Notes under the pieces: model-generated
What the model was told of the DNA's origin: nothing
Database searches by the model: none
Seen by the model: only the letters and a program-made list of their open reading frames with translations
Made by a program: the position numbers and the translations under genes
DNA from: Bog-950 sp035299425
GTDB lineage: Bacteria > Bacteroidota > Bacteroidia > Chitinophagales > LD1
Length of the DNA stretch: 64,000 bases
NCBI GenBank assembly: GCA_035299425.1
Contig: DATGWP010000227.1
Location: forward strand, 1-64,000
Direction of reading: 5' to 3'
Shown here: one piece after another, positions 1 through 7,464 of the stretch
Layout: each line of letters starts with the position of its first letter
Numbering within the stretch: position 1 is the first letter of the stretch

Positions 1-272
1 AATACTGGAATGTAAAGTGCTACTTTGGAGATGGCTTTGAAGGCGTGCCCATGCAAGCCCCTTTTGATAAAATAATAATAACGGCCGCTGTGCCGGAGAT
101 GCCAAAGAAACTTCTGGCGCAATTATCCGTAGGAGGAAAGATAGTGCTGCCCTTTGGCAGCCAGGATGATTGCGACATGTTGCGTATAACCAAACACGGC
201 GAAAACCAATACGAAACAGAGCAGTTTGAAAAATTTGCTTTTGTACCGATGCTGAAGGGCAAGGTTTCGTAA
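1..272 (+). CDS. pcm: Protein-L-isoaspartate O-methyltransferase, C-terminal part
   Basis: The reading frame is open from base 3 and is cut by the window edge, so only the last ~89 residues are present. The segment GDGFEGVPMQAPFDKIIITA matches the post-I/motif II region of PCMT enzymes (usually GDG..G....APFD.I..TAA), followed by the P..LL.QL..GG..V.P strand. The family uses S-adenosylmethionine to methylate isoaspartyl residues in damaged cytosolic proteins and starts their repair. The next gene begins 14 bp after the stop on the same strand, so they may be co-transcribed. Family assignment is strong; the N-terminal SAM motif lies outside the window. Confidence 0.88.
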   Translation, partial: YWNVKCYFGDGFEGVPMQAPFDKIIITAAVPEMPKKLLAQLSVGGKIVLPFGSQDDCDMLRITKHGENQYETEQFEKFAFVPMLKGKVS

Positions 273-286
273 AAAACCGGCAAACT

Positions 287-985
287 ATGAAGGCATACAT
301 ACTTACTATATTTTATGCCTTTACCCTCTGCTTAAGCTATGCGCAGGAAACTACTTTCCACGTGGCGGTATATGATAAAATGACGCATGAGCCGCTAACA
401 GGCGCCCAGGTGCGGCTACAGGATTTAAGCTCGCTGCGCGAATATAAAATGGCCGCCAACGATTCGGGGCTAACTACCTTTATATTAAAAACCAACGCAC
501 GTTACCGCTTAGAGGTGAGCGCCAGGCCGCTTACTACCGGCGAAGGCTACCTGAGCTATACTTACATCCTTTCGGAAAAAGACCTGGGCAGCAAAAAAAC
601 ATTTCAGGCAGAGCTGGAAAAAGTAAAGCAGGCCGAATCGGGTTTGCTGCCGGCCATGCATTTTGAGTATAACAAAACGGCCCTGAGTGAAGAGAACAAA
701 ACCGCACTGGACAACCTTTGCAAAATGATGGAGGGTTTTCCATCACTGCAGTTAGAAATAGCTTTGTACGCTGACTGCCGCGAAGAGCAAGACATACTTG
801 AAAAAAGAGCCTCTTCTATTTCAGAATACCTAAATAAAAAAGGGGTAGGCAATCGTGCACCGGTAAAACCTTATGGCAATGTGCGCGCACTGAACGCCTG
901 CAACTGTGCCACCAAAAGCTATGCCTGCAGCGAAGAGAAATACTATGAGAACCGCAGGGCAGAGTTTAAGGTAATTGCCTTTTGA
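287..985 (+). CDS. Secreted OmpA-like domain protein with carboxypeptidase-regulatory-like N-domain
   Basis: The 232-residue product has a signal peptide (about residues 1-19, ending in LSYAQ). Residues ~24-105 look like a CarboxypepD-regulatory-like beta-sandwich (DKMTHEPLTGAQVRL then a TTFILKTN..Y.LEV strand). Residues ~120-230 resemble the peptidoglycan-binding OmpA C-terminal fold: a HFEYNKTALS beta strand, an L.I.LYAD.R strand, a KRASSISEYLNKKGV helix and a final NRRAEFKVI strand. It is unusual in carrying a Cys cluster (NACNCATKSYAC) in the last loop. It probably sits in the periplasm or is anchored at the outer membrane. No transmembrane barrel is present. The exact cellular role is unknown. 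Confidence 0.7.
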   Translation: MKAYILTIFYAFTLCLSYAQETTFHVAVYDKMTHEPLTGAQVRLQDLSSLREYKMAANDSGLTTFILKTNARYRLEVSARPLTTGEGYLSYTYILSEKDLGSKKTFQAELEKVKQAESGLLPAMHFEYNKTALSEENKTALDNLCKMMEGFPSLQLEIALYADCREEQDILEKRASSISEYLNKKGVGNRAPVKPYGNVRALNACNCATKSYACSEEKYYENRRAEFKVIAF

Positions 986-987
986 GA

Positions 988-1031
988 TAGTAGGGAGTAC
1001 CTAGTATTGAGTATTGAGTATTGAGTATTGA
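988..1031. repeat. Short tandem repeat (4 x AGTATTG) in a dispersed element
   Basis: Four exact tandem copies of the heptamer AGTATTG lie just after the stop of the OmpA-like gene. They are preceded by TAGTAGGGAGTACCT. The same 28-bp core occurs inverted near 34712-34742 with two mismatches, so this is a dispersed intergenic element and not a single local expansion. Confidence 0.75.
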
Positions 1032-1084
1032 GATAATACAAAAAGCCATTAATGCCGATAGTATGAGTAACTGGCTGTTTAAGT

Positions 1085-1122
1085 CCCCTTTTGTTTCATC
1101 CCGAGCTTGCCTCGGGAAGGGG
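1085..1122. repeat. Hairpin between convergent genes
   Basis: A perfect 6-bp stem CCCGAG-cttgc-CTCGGG lies inside an outer CCCC/GGGG pair, between the convergent OmpA-like gene and smpB. It could stop transcription from either side, but neither strand has a clean T run after the stem. It resembles the C-rich dispersed elements seen elsewhere in this window. Confidence 0.4.
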
Positions 1123-1132
1123 ATTTAGGGGT

Positions 1133-1594
1133 TTACTTATACTTTTTCATAGCCCTATCCATATCGCGCTTGGTATCTTTCTCTTTAAGAGAATCCCGCT
1201 TATCAAATTTCTTTTTACCGCGGCCCACACCTACCTCAAGCTTTGCATAGCCGCGTTCGTTAATAAACAAGCGCAGGGGAAGAATGCTTAATCCTTTCTC
1301 TCTTACCTTGCTATCTATTCTTCCCAATTCGCGTTTGGTAAGCAGTAGTTTGCGCATGGTAACCGGTACATGGTTAGCATAGCCCCCATGCGAATACTCG
1401 GGTATGTTCATGTTCTTGATAAATAACTCGCCATCGCGCAGCAGGCAGAAGGCTTCGCTAATGCTGCCCCCGCCACCGCGGATAGCTTTAATCTCGCTAC
1501 CGCGTAGCACGATACCGGCTTCGTAACGGTCTATGATTTCGAACTCGTAACCAACGCGCTTATTCTGTATATTTATTTTAGTAGGATCAATCAT
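1133..1594 (-). CDS. smpB: SsrA-binding protein SmpB
   Basis: This 153-residue protein shows the whole SmpB signature: an N-terminal INIQNKRVGYEFEIID strand, the GIVLRGSEIKAIR block, SEAFC..RDGELFI, the YSHGGY region and a basic C-terminal tail (KKKFDKRDSLKEKDTKRD) that folds into the decoding centre. SmpB binds tmRNA and delivers it to stalled ribosomes for trans-translation and tagging. The length is normal for the family. The start is ATG. The gene stands with the thioesterase and transporter genes on the same strand but is separated from them by 61 bp. Confidence 0.97.
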   Translation of the reverse strand: MIDPTKINIQNKRVGYEFEIIDRYEAGIVLRGSEIKAIRGGGGSISEAFCLLRDGELFIKNMNIPEYSHGGYANHVPVTMRKLLLTKRELGRIDSKVREKGLSILPLRLFINERGYAKLEVGVGRGKKKFDKRDSLKEKDTKRDMDRAMKKYK

Positions 1595-1655
1595 GTGCAG
1601 TAAACAGGAAACAGTGAATGGTGAATTGTAAACAGCCGGAAAGCCCAGCTACGTT

Positions 1656-2051
1656 TCACTTTCTTATTTCATCAAATATTTTTTCAAGTTTTTCTTTTAA
1701 TAAAATCTTTTGGCCGGTTCTGCCTTCCGCAATTAACCGGTTGCCTACCTTAGCGCTGAACGAACAATTAATCTCATTGCCGTTTAACGCATCAATAGTG
1801 GCTTCAAACATAACTGTATCGCCCACAAATGCCGGCGAAATATGCTTTACGTTAACAAACGTGCCAATTCCCTCTTCATTTGGCTCTTTCATTTGCAGCA
1901 CAAAAAGGCGGCTGCTCCACTCGGCATCGCGGGCAAGGGCAAAGGTAGCGTAAACGGGATGAACTTCACCGCTTTCGAAAGCAGCGGTATCTTCGGGGCG
2001 CACTGTGCGCGCGAAAGTTTGCTTATCTCCTATTACAAATTTGCTCAACAT
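1656..2051 (-). CDS. FlK-like hot-dog acyl-CoA thioesterase
   Basis: The chosen ATG gives 131 residues starting MLSKFVIGDK. A longer frame with a TTG start abutting the upstream stop is less likely. The pattern of a VYATFALARDAEW helix followed by GTFVNVKHISPAFVGDTV matches the FlK/thioesterase hot-dog family (compare GT.V.V.H...T..G..V). These enzymes hydrolyse small acyl-CoA thioesters, and the substrate here cannot be told. The catalytic Thr/Glu/His set of fluoroacetyl-CoA thioesterase is not fully recognisable, so activity is inferred. It is likely co-transcribed with the upstream metal transporter, since its frame follows that stop by 27 bp. Confidence 0.7.
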   Translation of the reverse strand: MLSKFVIGDKQTFARTVRPEDTAAFESGEVHPVYATFALARDAEWSSRLFVLQMKEPNEEGIGTFVNVKHISPAFVGDTVMFEATIDALNGNEINCSFSAKVGNRLIAEGRTGQKILLKEKLEKIFDEIRK

Positions 2052-2078
2052 CGGTGGCAAATTTAATTGTTCCCGCAA

Positions 2079-3950
2079 TTAAACCGCCAGTACAGGGCAT
2101 TTTACATTGTGGGTTACAGAAGATATAGTTTCGCCGTAGATAATATCTTTTAACCCGCGGTGGCCGTGGGTGCCTATAACCAGCAACTCTGCGTTAAGCG
2201 CATTTACCATGCGGGGTATTTCTTTTTTAGGGTCGCCAAAGCCCAACTCCTCAACTACATGATAACCCTGCGCGCGTAATTGCTCGGCATACTTCTTTAG
2301 TTGCTTTGCATCTTCGGTAGTTTCAAAATCCTGTATGCTATCGCCCAGCGTTCGTGCACCGGCGGTTTCCACAACATGCAACAGGTAAAATTCTGTTTGC
2401 TTACTACCGTGCGAAACCCCGGCCGTAATTGCTTTTACATCGCTGCCCGAAAAATCGACACAGATAGAAATGCGGCTGTATGTTTTCTGCTCTATCACCG
2501 GTATATCCTCGGCCTTGCCATGCGGCGCATTGGTTTCGCGCACAAAGCGCTTACCGGTGAGCGCACAATAAACAACATACACCAACAGCAACATAGCCAA
2601 CACCACCACGGGCATAATAAAGAAATTGAAGGCCCACTCGTAGCCAACAAGCGAAGTGCGCCACGTGCTCAAGGTTTCTATCACCAGCTTAATATTTAAG
2701 CCTACAATAATTATAGCCGATAGCCAGGCCAGTATTTTAATAACAATACCGATAGCAAATTTACCCATCTTCTCTTTATCGCTTACAAAATGGATGAGCG
2801 GGATAATGGCAAAGCCAAGTTGGATACTGAGTATTACCTGCGAAAGGATAAGCATATCGCCAATTTTTTCTTCGCCCAGAAACCAGATAACCAGGAACGC
2901 AGGAACCACCGCAATTAACCGGGTAATTAACCGGCGCAACCAGGGGGCAATGCGCAAATCGAGGTAGCCTTCCATTACAATTTGCCCTGCCAATGTACCG
3001 GTGATAGTAGATGATTGCCCCGCAGCAATAAGGGCTATTGCAAACAGCATGGGTGCCAGTTTTTCGCCCAGCAATGGTTGCAACATGCGGTGTGCATCCT
3101 GAATCTCTACAATATCGTGGTAGCCGTTTTTGAAGAACACAGTAGCTGCCAGAATGAGTATAGAGGCATTTACAAAAAAGGCAAGGTTGAGAGCTATGGT
3201 TGAATCTATAAAGTTGTACTTGATGGCTGTCCAGATACCGGCGTCGCTTTTATCGTTGCGGCGGGTTTGCACCAGCGATGAATGCAGGTAAAGGTTGTGC
3301 GGCATAACCGTAGCGCCTATTATGCCTATGGCAATATAAAGTGCGCCACTATCCTGCAGGCCCGGTATAAAACCGGTAACCAGTTCACCTATGTGCGGAC
3401 GGGCGAAAGCCAGCTCGATAAAAAACGAAAGGCCAATGATAGCTACCAGCGAAAAGATAAATGCCTCCATGTAGCGCATACCCTTCTTTTGCAGATAGAG
3501 AATTAAAAAGGTATCGAGAATGGCGAGTGCCACACCCCATAAAATAGGCAGGCCCACCAGCAGATTTAAACCTATAGCCATACCCAACACTTCGGCAAGG
3601 TCGCAGGCGGCTATGGCAATTTCGGCCAACACCCATAAAGATATATTAACTGTGCGGGGGTATGTTTCGCGGCTGGCCTGTGCCAAATCTCGCCCGCGCA
3701 CTATACCTAAGCGGGCACTAAGTGTTTGTAATAAAAGGGCTATCAGGTTGCTCATTAGCAACACCCACAGCAATGAGTAACCGTACTTGCTGCCACCGGC
3801 AATATCGGTAGCCCAGTTGCCGGGGTCCATATAGCCTACTGCTACCAAAAAAGCAGGGCCGGCGAACAGAAAAAAGCGCTTCCACCACGTTTGGCTCTGC
3901 GTGGTATCTATAGTGCCATGAACTTCCTCTAACGATTTATAATCAGCCAT
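2079..3950 (-). CDS. mntH: NRAMP-family Mn2+/Fe2+ transporter fused to a universal stress protein domain
   Basis: The N-terminal ~430 residues form an 11-TM NRAMP carrier with the two metal-site motifs: DPGNW in TM1 and MPHNLYLHSS in TM6. NRAMP proteins import divalent metals with protons through the inner membrane. After a last TM segment and a linker, residues ~475-623 form a UspA fold ending GTHGHRGLKDIIYG, a variant of the G-2x-G-9x-G nucleotide loop. The ATG start (MADYKSLEE) is preferred over a TTG three codons upstream. A DtxR/MntR-type regulator is encoded one gene away and a matching operator sits on the promoter, which supports manganese or iron as the substrate. The USP fusion suggests control by ATP or stress state. 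Confidence 0.93.
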   Translation of the reverse strand: MADYKSLEEVHGTIDTTQSQTWWKRFFLFAGPAFLVAVGYMDPGNWATDIAGGSKYGYSLLWVLLMSNLIALLLQTLSARLGIVRGRDLAQASRETYPRTVNISLWVLAEIAIAACDLAEVLGMAIGLNLLVGLPILWGVALAILDTFLILYLQKKGMRYMEAFIFSLVAIIGLSFFIELAFARPHIGELVTGFIPGLQDSGALYIAIGIIGATVMPHNLYLHSSLVQTRRNDKSDAGIWTAIKYNFIDSTIALNLAFFVNASILILAATVFFKNGYHDIVEIQDAHRMLQPLLGEKLAPMLFAIALIAAGQSSTITGTLAGQIVMEGYLDLRIAPWLRRLITRLIAVVPAFLVIWFLGEEKIGDMLILSQVILSIQLGFAIIPLIHFVSDKEKMGKFAIGIVIKILAWLSAIIIVGLNIKLVIETLSTWRTSLVGYEWAFNFFIMPVVVLAMLLLVYVVYCALTGKRFVRETNAPHGKAEDIPVIEQKTYSRISICVDFSGSDVKAITAGVSHGSKQTEFYLLHVVETAGARTLGDSIQDFETTEDAKQLKKYAEQLRAQGYHVVEELGFGDPKKEIPRMVNALNAELLVIGTHGHRGLKDIIYGETISSVTHNVKCPVLAV

Positions 3951-3960
3951 CTCTCCCAAA

Positions 3961-3978
3961 TTTTAGACAAACCTAAAA
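3961..3978 (-). promoter_or_regulatory. Candidate MntR/DtxR operator overlapping the mntH promoter
   Basis: The 18-bp site TTTTAGACAAACCTAAAA has perfect 6-bp arms (TTTTAG/CTAAAA) and, read on the minus strand, TTTAGGTTTGTCTAAA, close to the MntR consensus TTTAGGTnnACCTAAA. The minus strand also contains TAGGTTTG (3968-3975), a perfect Bacteroidota -7 box, so a bound repressor would cover the promoter. The transporter ATG begins 10 bp downstream. No convincing -33 box was found. Confidence 0.6.
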
Positions 3979-4033
3979 ATATTTTTTGGTTACATGAAAA
4001 TCGATTTACAAAATTTTACATTTCCTTTAAAGC

Positions 4034-4708
4034 ATGAAAGCATTAACCTGTTTTTTATTAGTCTTGGTTTTCATTCTTAATACCGGCCATATGACACCCG
4101 ATAAAAAACACACGATGCTATGCCTGGGCGATAGCTACACTATAGGCGAAGCAGTGGAGGAAAGCGAGCGGTTCCCCATGCAGGCAGTGGCTATGCTTGA
4201 AAAAGAGAATATACACTTTGACAAGCCAGTAATAATTGCCAAAACCGGCTGGACAACCGATGAACTGACAGCGGCTATACAAGAGCAGAACCCGTCCGGC
4301 ACTTATGATGTAGTTACTTTGCTGATAGGGGTAAACAACCAATACCGCGGGCGCGATTTGGAGAACTACCGCCAGGAGTTTGTTGAACTACTGCACACTG
4401 CATTGAACTATGCCGGTAAAAAGACAAAGCATGTTTACGTAGTAAGTATACCGGATTGGGGCGTAACGCCATTTGGCCATAACGATAAACGTGGCGAGGA
4501 ACAAATAGGCAAAGAGATTGACCAGTACAACGTTATCAACAAAGAAGAAGCACGAAAAGCTGGTGTGAACTATATTGATATTACACCCGGAAGCCGAAAA
4601 GCAAAAACAGATGCTGACCTGATTGCTAATGATGGATTGCACCCAAGCGGAAAGATGTATAAGGTGTGGGCGGAGAAGTTGGTGGCGGCGATAGGTAATA
4701 TTTTTTAA
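4034..4708 (+). CDS. Secreted SGNH/GDSL hydrolase
   Basis: The 224-residue protein has a signal-like N-terminus (residues 1-19) and the SGNH blocks in order: block I LGDSYTIG with nucleophile Ser34, a Gly block (AKTGWTTDEL), block III GVNNQY with the oxyanion Asn, and block V DGLHPSG with the catalytic Asp and His. Such enzymes cleave acetyl or acyl esters of carbohydrates or lipids in the periplasm. The substrate is not evident. It is divergent from mntH, with 83 bp between the two starts, and its stop codon overlaps the mntR stop by four bases, an unusually tight convergent end. Confidence 0.9.
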   Translation: MKALTCFLLVLVFILNTGHMTPDKKHTMLCLGDSYTIGEAVEESERFPMQAVAMLEKENIHFDKPVIIAKTGWTTDELTAAIQEQNPSGTYDVVTLLIGVNNQYRGRDLENYRQEFVELLHTALNYAGKKTKHVYVVSIPDWGVTPFGHNDKRGEEQIGKEIDQYNVINKEEARKAGVNYIDITPGSRKAKTDADLIANDGLHPSGKMYKVWAEKLVAAIGNIF

Positions 4709-5361
4709 CCCACCATTATATTCTGCGCGGCCAGCTTAGATAGGGTAATGGTTTTATTTTTGCCCAGCTTAACTACAAAGGAGTTGTCAAACTCAATAAC
4801 CTCTGCTACTTCGATAGGTGTGCCTAAGTGAATGCCGAGTGCATCGAGGTGTTGCAATAATTTTGAGGAGCTGTCTTTTACACCAACCACTTTGCCCTTA
4901 TCGCCTACATCAAGTTTAGATAGCAGCGTTTGTTTAATTGATTTGATATTACCTGAGGCATCGGGTATTGGGTCGCCGTGCGGGTCGAACTTGGGATGCC
5001 CGAGAAACAAATCCAGTTTATCAATCATCTCTTCACTTTGTATATGCTCCAGTTGCTCGGCTATATCGTGTATTTTATCCCAGCTGTAGCCAAGTTTCTC
5101 TACCAGAAAAACCTCCCACAGGCGGTGCTTGCGCACTATGCTCTTGGCTATCTTATCTCCTTCTTTGGTAAGTCGTACGCCCTGGTATCTTTCGTAGGTA
5201 ATAATTTTCTTCTGCTTCAGCTTTTTAAGCATATCGGTAACCGAAGCGGCGGTAGCACTTACCTGCCGGGCTATTTCGTTGGTAGAAATATTATCGTCCC
5301 CATCTTCGGAAAGATGAAAAATGGCTTTTATATAATTCTCTTCGGTGCTGGAGTAAGGCAT
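4705..5361 (-). CDS. mntR: DtxR/MntR-family metal-dependent transcriptional repressor
   Basis: The 218-residue regulator has an N-terminal winged helix (TEENYIKAIFHLSE...SATAASVTDMLKKLKQKK), the dimerisation/metal core (WEVFLVEKLGYSWDKIHDIA then EQLEH) with the GHPKFDPHGDPIP signature, and a C-terminal FeoA/SH3-like domain (residues ~145-218). The family binds Mn2+ or Fe2+ and then represses uptake genes. The position equal to Asp8 of Bacillus MntR appears to be Asn here, so the sensed metal is uncertain. The neighbouring transporter and its operator make manganese the best guess. No copy of the operator was seen before this gene, so autoregulation is not supported. Confidence 0.9.
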   Translation of the reverse strand: MPYSSTEENYIKAIFHLSEDGDDNISTNEIARQVSATAASVTDMLKKLKQKKIITYERYQGVRLTKEGDKIAKSIVRKHRLWEVFLVEKLGYSWDKIHDIAEQLEHIQSEEMIDKLDLFLGHPKFDPHGDPIPDASGNIKSIKQTLLSKLDVGDKGKVVGVKDSSSKLLQHLDALGIHLGTPIEVAEVIEFDNSFVVKLGKNKTITLSKLAAQNIMVG

Positions 5362-5641
5362 AATAGCGCTAAAATAAAAAAGATGTTAGAACGAAGAGCC
5401 AGGAGAGAAGAAATGCGCTTTTGAACCACATAGGAACATAGAATACAAATACAGCTGTGGTGCATTTGGTGTATTTACGTGGTGAACGAGGGTACATAGA
5501 GAACATAAGAATACAAGTGACGAACAGATTGCGCCAGGCTCTGAGTTTGCGAATTGTTTTTAAACATTAACATAAGTTTCACACAATTGTGGAAGGGGTG
5601 AAATATCGCAATTAAACTGTTTTTATACATTTACCCCCGCT
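5362..5641. other. Intergenic region before dnaX with short dispersed-type sequence
   Basis: No plausible gene is seen. The stretch around 5426-5515 has imperfectly repeated phrases (ACATAGGAACATAGAATACA; ACATAGAGAACATAAGAATA) of the type commonly scattered between genes in Bacteroidota. Just before dnaX there is TACATTTA, one base from the -7 consensus, without a clear -33 box. Confidence 0.4.
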
Positions 5642-7417
5642 ATGGCAGAATACATTGTAAGTGCGAGAAAATACAGGCCCTCTAAGTTCAGCGAAATGGT
5701 TGGGCAGGAGCAGGTGGCTGTTACCCTTAAAAACGCTATCCGCACCGGCCATTTAGCACACTCGTTTTTGTTTTGCGGTCCGCGTGGTGTGGGTAAAACT
5801 ACCGCTGCACGTATACTTGCCAAAACCATTAACTGCGAAGATGTTTCGGCCGATTTTGAGGCCTGTGGCAAATGCAATAGCTGTGTTTCTTTTCAACAAA
5901 ATGCATCGTTCAATATTCATGAACTGGATGCTGCCAGCAATAACTCGGTAGAGGATATACGCTCGCTGGTAGAGCAGGTGCGTTTTCCGCCACAAAGCGG
6001 TAAGTATAAAATCTACATTATAGATGAGGTGCACATGCTATCGGCGGGCGCGTTTAACGCTTTTCTGAAAACACTGGAAGAGCCGCCTTCGTATTGTAAG
6101 TTCATACTTGCCACTACCGAGAAACACAAGATATTACCAACCATACTTTCGCGTTGCCAGATATTTGATTTCCGCCGCATAGGCATAGAAACCATAGTGA
6201 AGCACCTGCGCCATATATGCGAGGTGGAGAAGATAGATGCCGAAGAAGATGCCCTGCACATTATTGCCCAAAAGGCCGATGGGGGTATGCGCGATGCGCT
6301 ATCTATGTTCGACCGGTTATCAAGCTTTAGCGAAGGCAAACTTACTTACGCATCGGTACTGGAGAACCTGAACGTGCTTGATTACGATTACTTTTTTAAA
6401 GTAACCGATTCGCTGCTTACCGAGAACCTGACAAATGCACTGCAGCTGTTTGACCAGATACTTAAGAAAGGTTTTGAAGGCGACGATTTTAACCTGGGGC
6501 TATGCGAACATTTCCGCAACCTGTTGTTTTGCAAAGACCCTACTACGCTAAGCTTAATGGAGCTGAGCGGCAACCTGAAACAGAAATATAACGAGCAATC
6601 ATCGCTGGCATCGGCCGACTTTTTGGTTAACTGCCTGAACCTGGGCAACCAGTGCGACCTGCAATACCGCATGAGCAAAAACAAGCGATTGACGGTAGAG
6701 CTGACGCTTATAAAAATGTGTTATGTAAACGCAGTAGTATCAGTGGACGCTGATACAAGTAAAAAAAAACTCTCTGAGTCAGTAAAAGAGGAGATTAAGG
6801 CTGCAAAAACAGACCAAAAAGCGCCATTAACAGAGGTAAAACAACCTAAAGCAGAAGAACCCAAACAAGAAGCTGCCAAGCCCGGCACGGCGGAAAAACC
6901 CGTAACCCGAAGCGCTACACCTGTAAGTATTACCAAAAGCAAAAAGGTATTGACGCTGGATGCATTGAACGATGCAGAAGACAACAGCCCGGAGCAAAAG
7001 CTATTGGACGAAGTAAATGAAGACCGGTATGATGGCGAGGTATTGCTTTTAAACGCCGAGAACATTTTAAAACTGTGGGATGAATATGCGGCCGGAATAC
7101 CCGAAACCAAAAGAGGGCTGCGGATAAGCTTTGCCAACTTTAAACCCGAGCTTGACGAAACGGTATTGAACCGGATAACGCTGAAGGTGCAAAGCGATAT
7201 ACAAAAGAACCTGTTTGATGAAGTAAGACTCGGCCTGCAAAATTATATATCGCGCAGGGTAGGTGCCGAGATTACCTTAGATATAATTGCCGACAAGAAA
7301 GTGGAAACAGGCACTAAGCCCTATACACCCAAAGAAAAGTTTGAAAGGCTTATAGAAAAGAACCCGGCTATAAAAACCATGCAACAAAAATTTGGCCTTG
7401 AGCTGGATTACGATTAA
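5642..7417 (+). CDS. dnaX: DNA polymerase III subunit gamma/tau
   Basis: The clamp-loader ATPase of the replisome. Visible motifs are Walker A GPRGVGKTT (residues 46-54), a four-cysteine zinc module (Cys65, 75, 78, 81), the Walker B-like DEVHML, and the sensor/arginine finger ILSRCQIFDFRR. Domains I-III span residues 1 to ~373. A Lys/Pro/Glu-rich linker follows, then a tau-type C-terminal domain (to residue 591). The linker starts with AAA AAA AAA (codons 374-376); a -1 shift there would end translation almost at once and yield a gamma-like 378-residue form (see the separate site entry). The family role as processivity clamp loader is certain. Confidence 0.97.
   Translation: MAEYIVSARKYRPSKFSEMVGQEQVAVTLKNAIRTGHLAHSFLFCGPRGVGKTTAARILAKTINCEDVSADFEACGKCNSCVSFQQNASFNIHELDAASNNSVEDIRSLVEQVRFPPQSGKYKIYIIDEVHMLSAGAFNAFLKTLEEPPSYCKFILATTEKHKILPTILSRCQIFDFRRIGIETIVKHLRHICEVEKIDAEEDALHIIAQKADGGMRDALSMFDRLSSFSEGKLTYASVLENLNVLDYDYFFKVTDSLLTENLTNALQLFDQILKKGFEGDDFNLGLCEHFRNLLFCKDPTTLSLMELSGNLKQKYNEQSSLASADFLVNCLNLGNQCDLQYRMSKNKRLTVELTLIKMCYVNAVVSVDADTSKKKLSESVKEEIKAAKTDQKAPLTEVKQPKAEEPKQEAAKPGTAEKPVTRSATPVSITKSKKVLTLDALNDAEDNSPEQKLLDEVNEDRYDGEVLLLNAENILKLWDEYAAGIPETKRGLRISFANFKPELDETVLNRITLKVQSDIQKNLFDEVRLGLQNYISRRVGAEITLDIIADKKVETGTKPYTPKEKFERLIEKNPAIKTMQQKFGLELDYD
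6737..6777 (+). promoter_or_regulatory. Candidate slippage/frameshift site in dnaX (hairpin, A9, -1 stop)
   Basis: A 7-bp perfect hairpin (GTATCAG-tggacg-CTGATAC, 6737-6756) lies four bases before nine consecutive A (6761-6769), which are codons AAA AAA AAA. In the -1 frame (or after insertion of one A) the next codons are ACT CTC TGA, so translation stops after 378 residues, at the end of clamp-loader domain III. Loss of one A also gives an early stop (TAA at 6783-6785). Short gamma forms made by frameshifting in Escherichia coli and by transcript slippage on an A run in Thermus are known; that it happens here is inference. Confidence 0.5.
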
Positions 7418-7464
7418 ACAAACACAGTTCCATTTTTAATCTATACTTTAATTAAACAATACAT

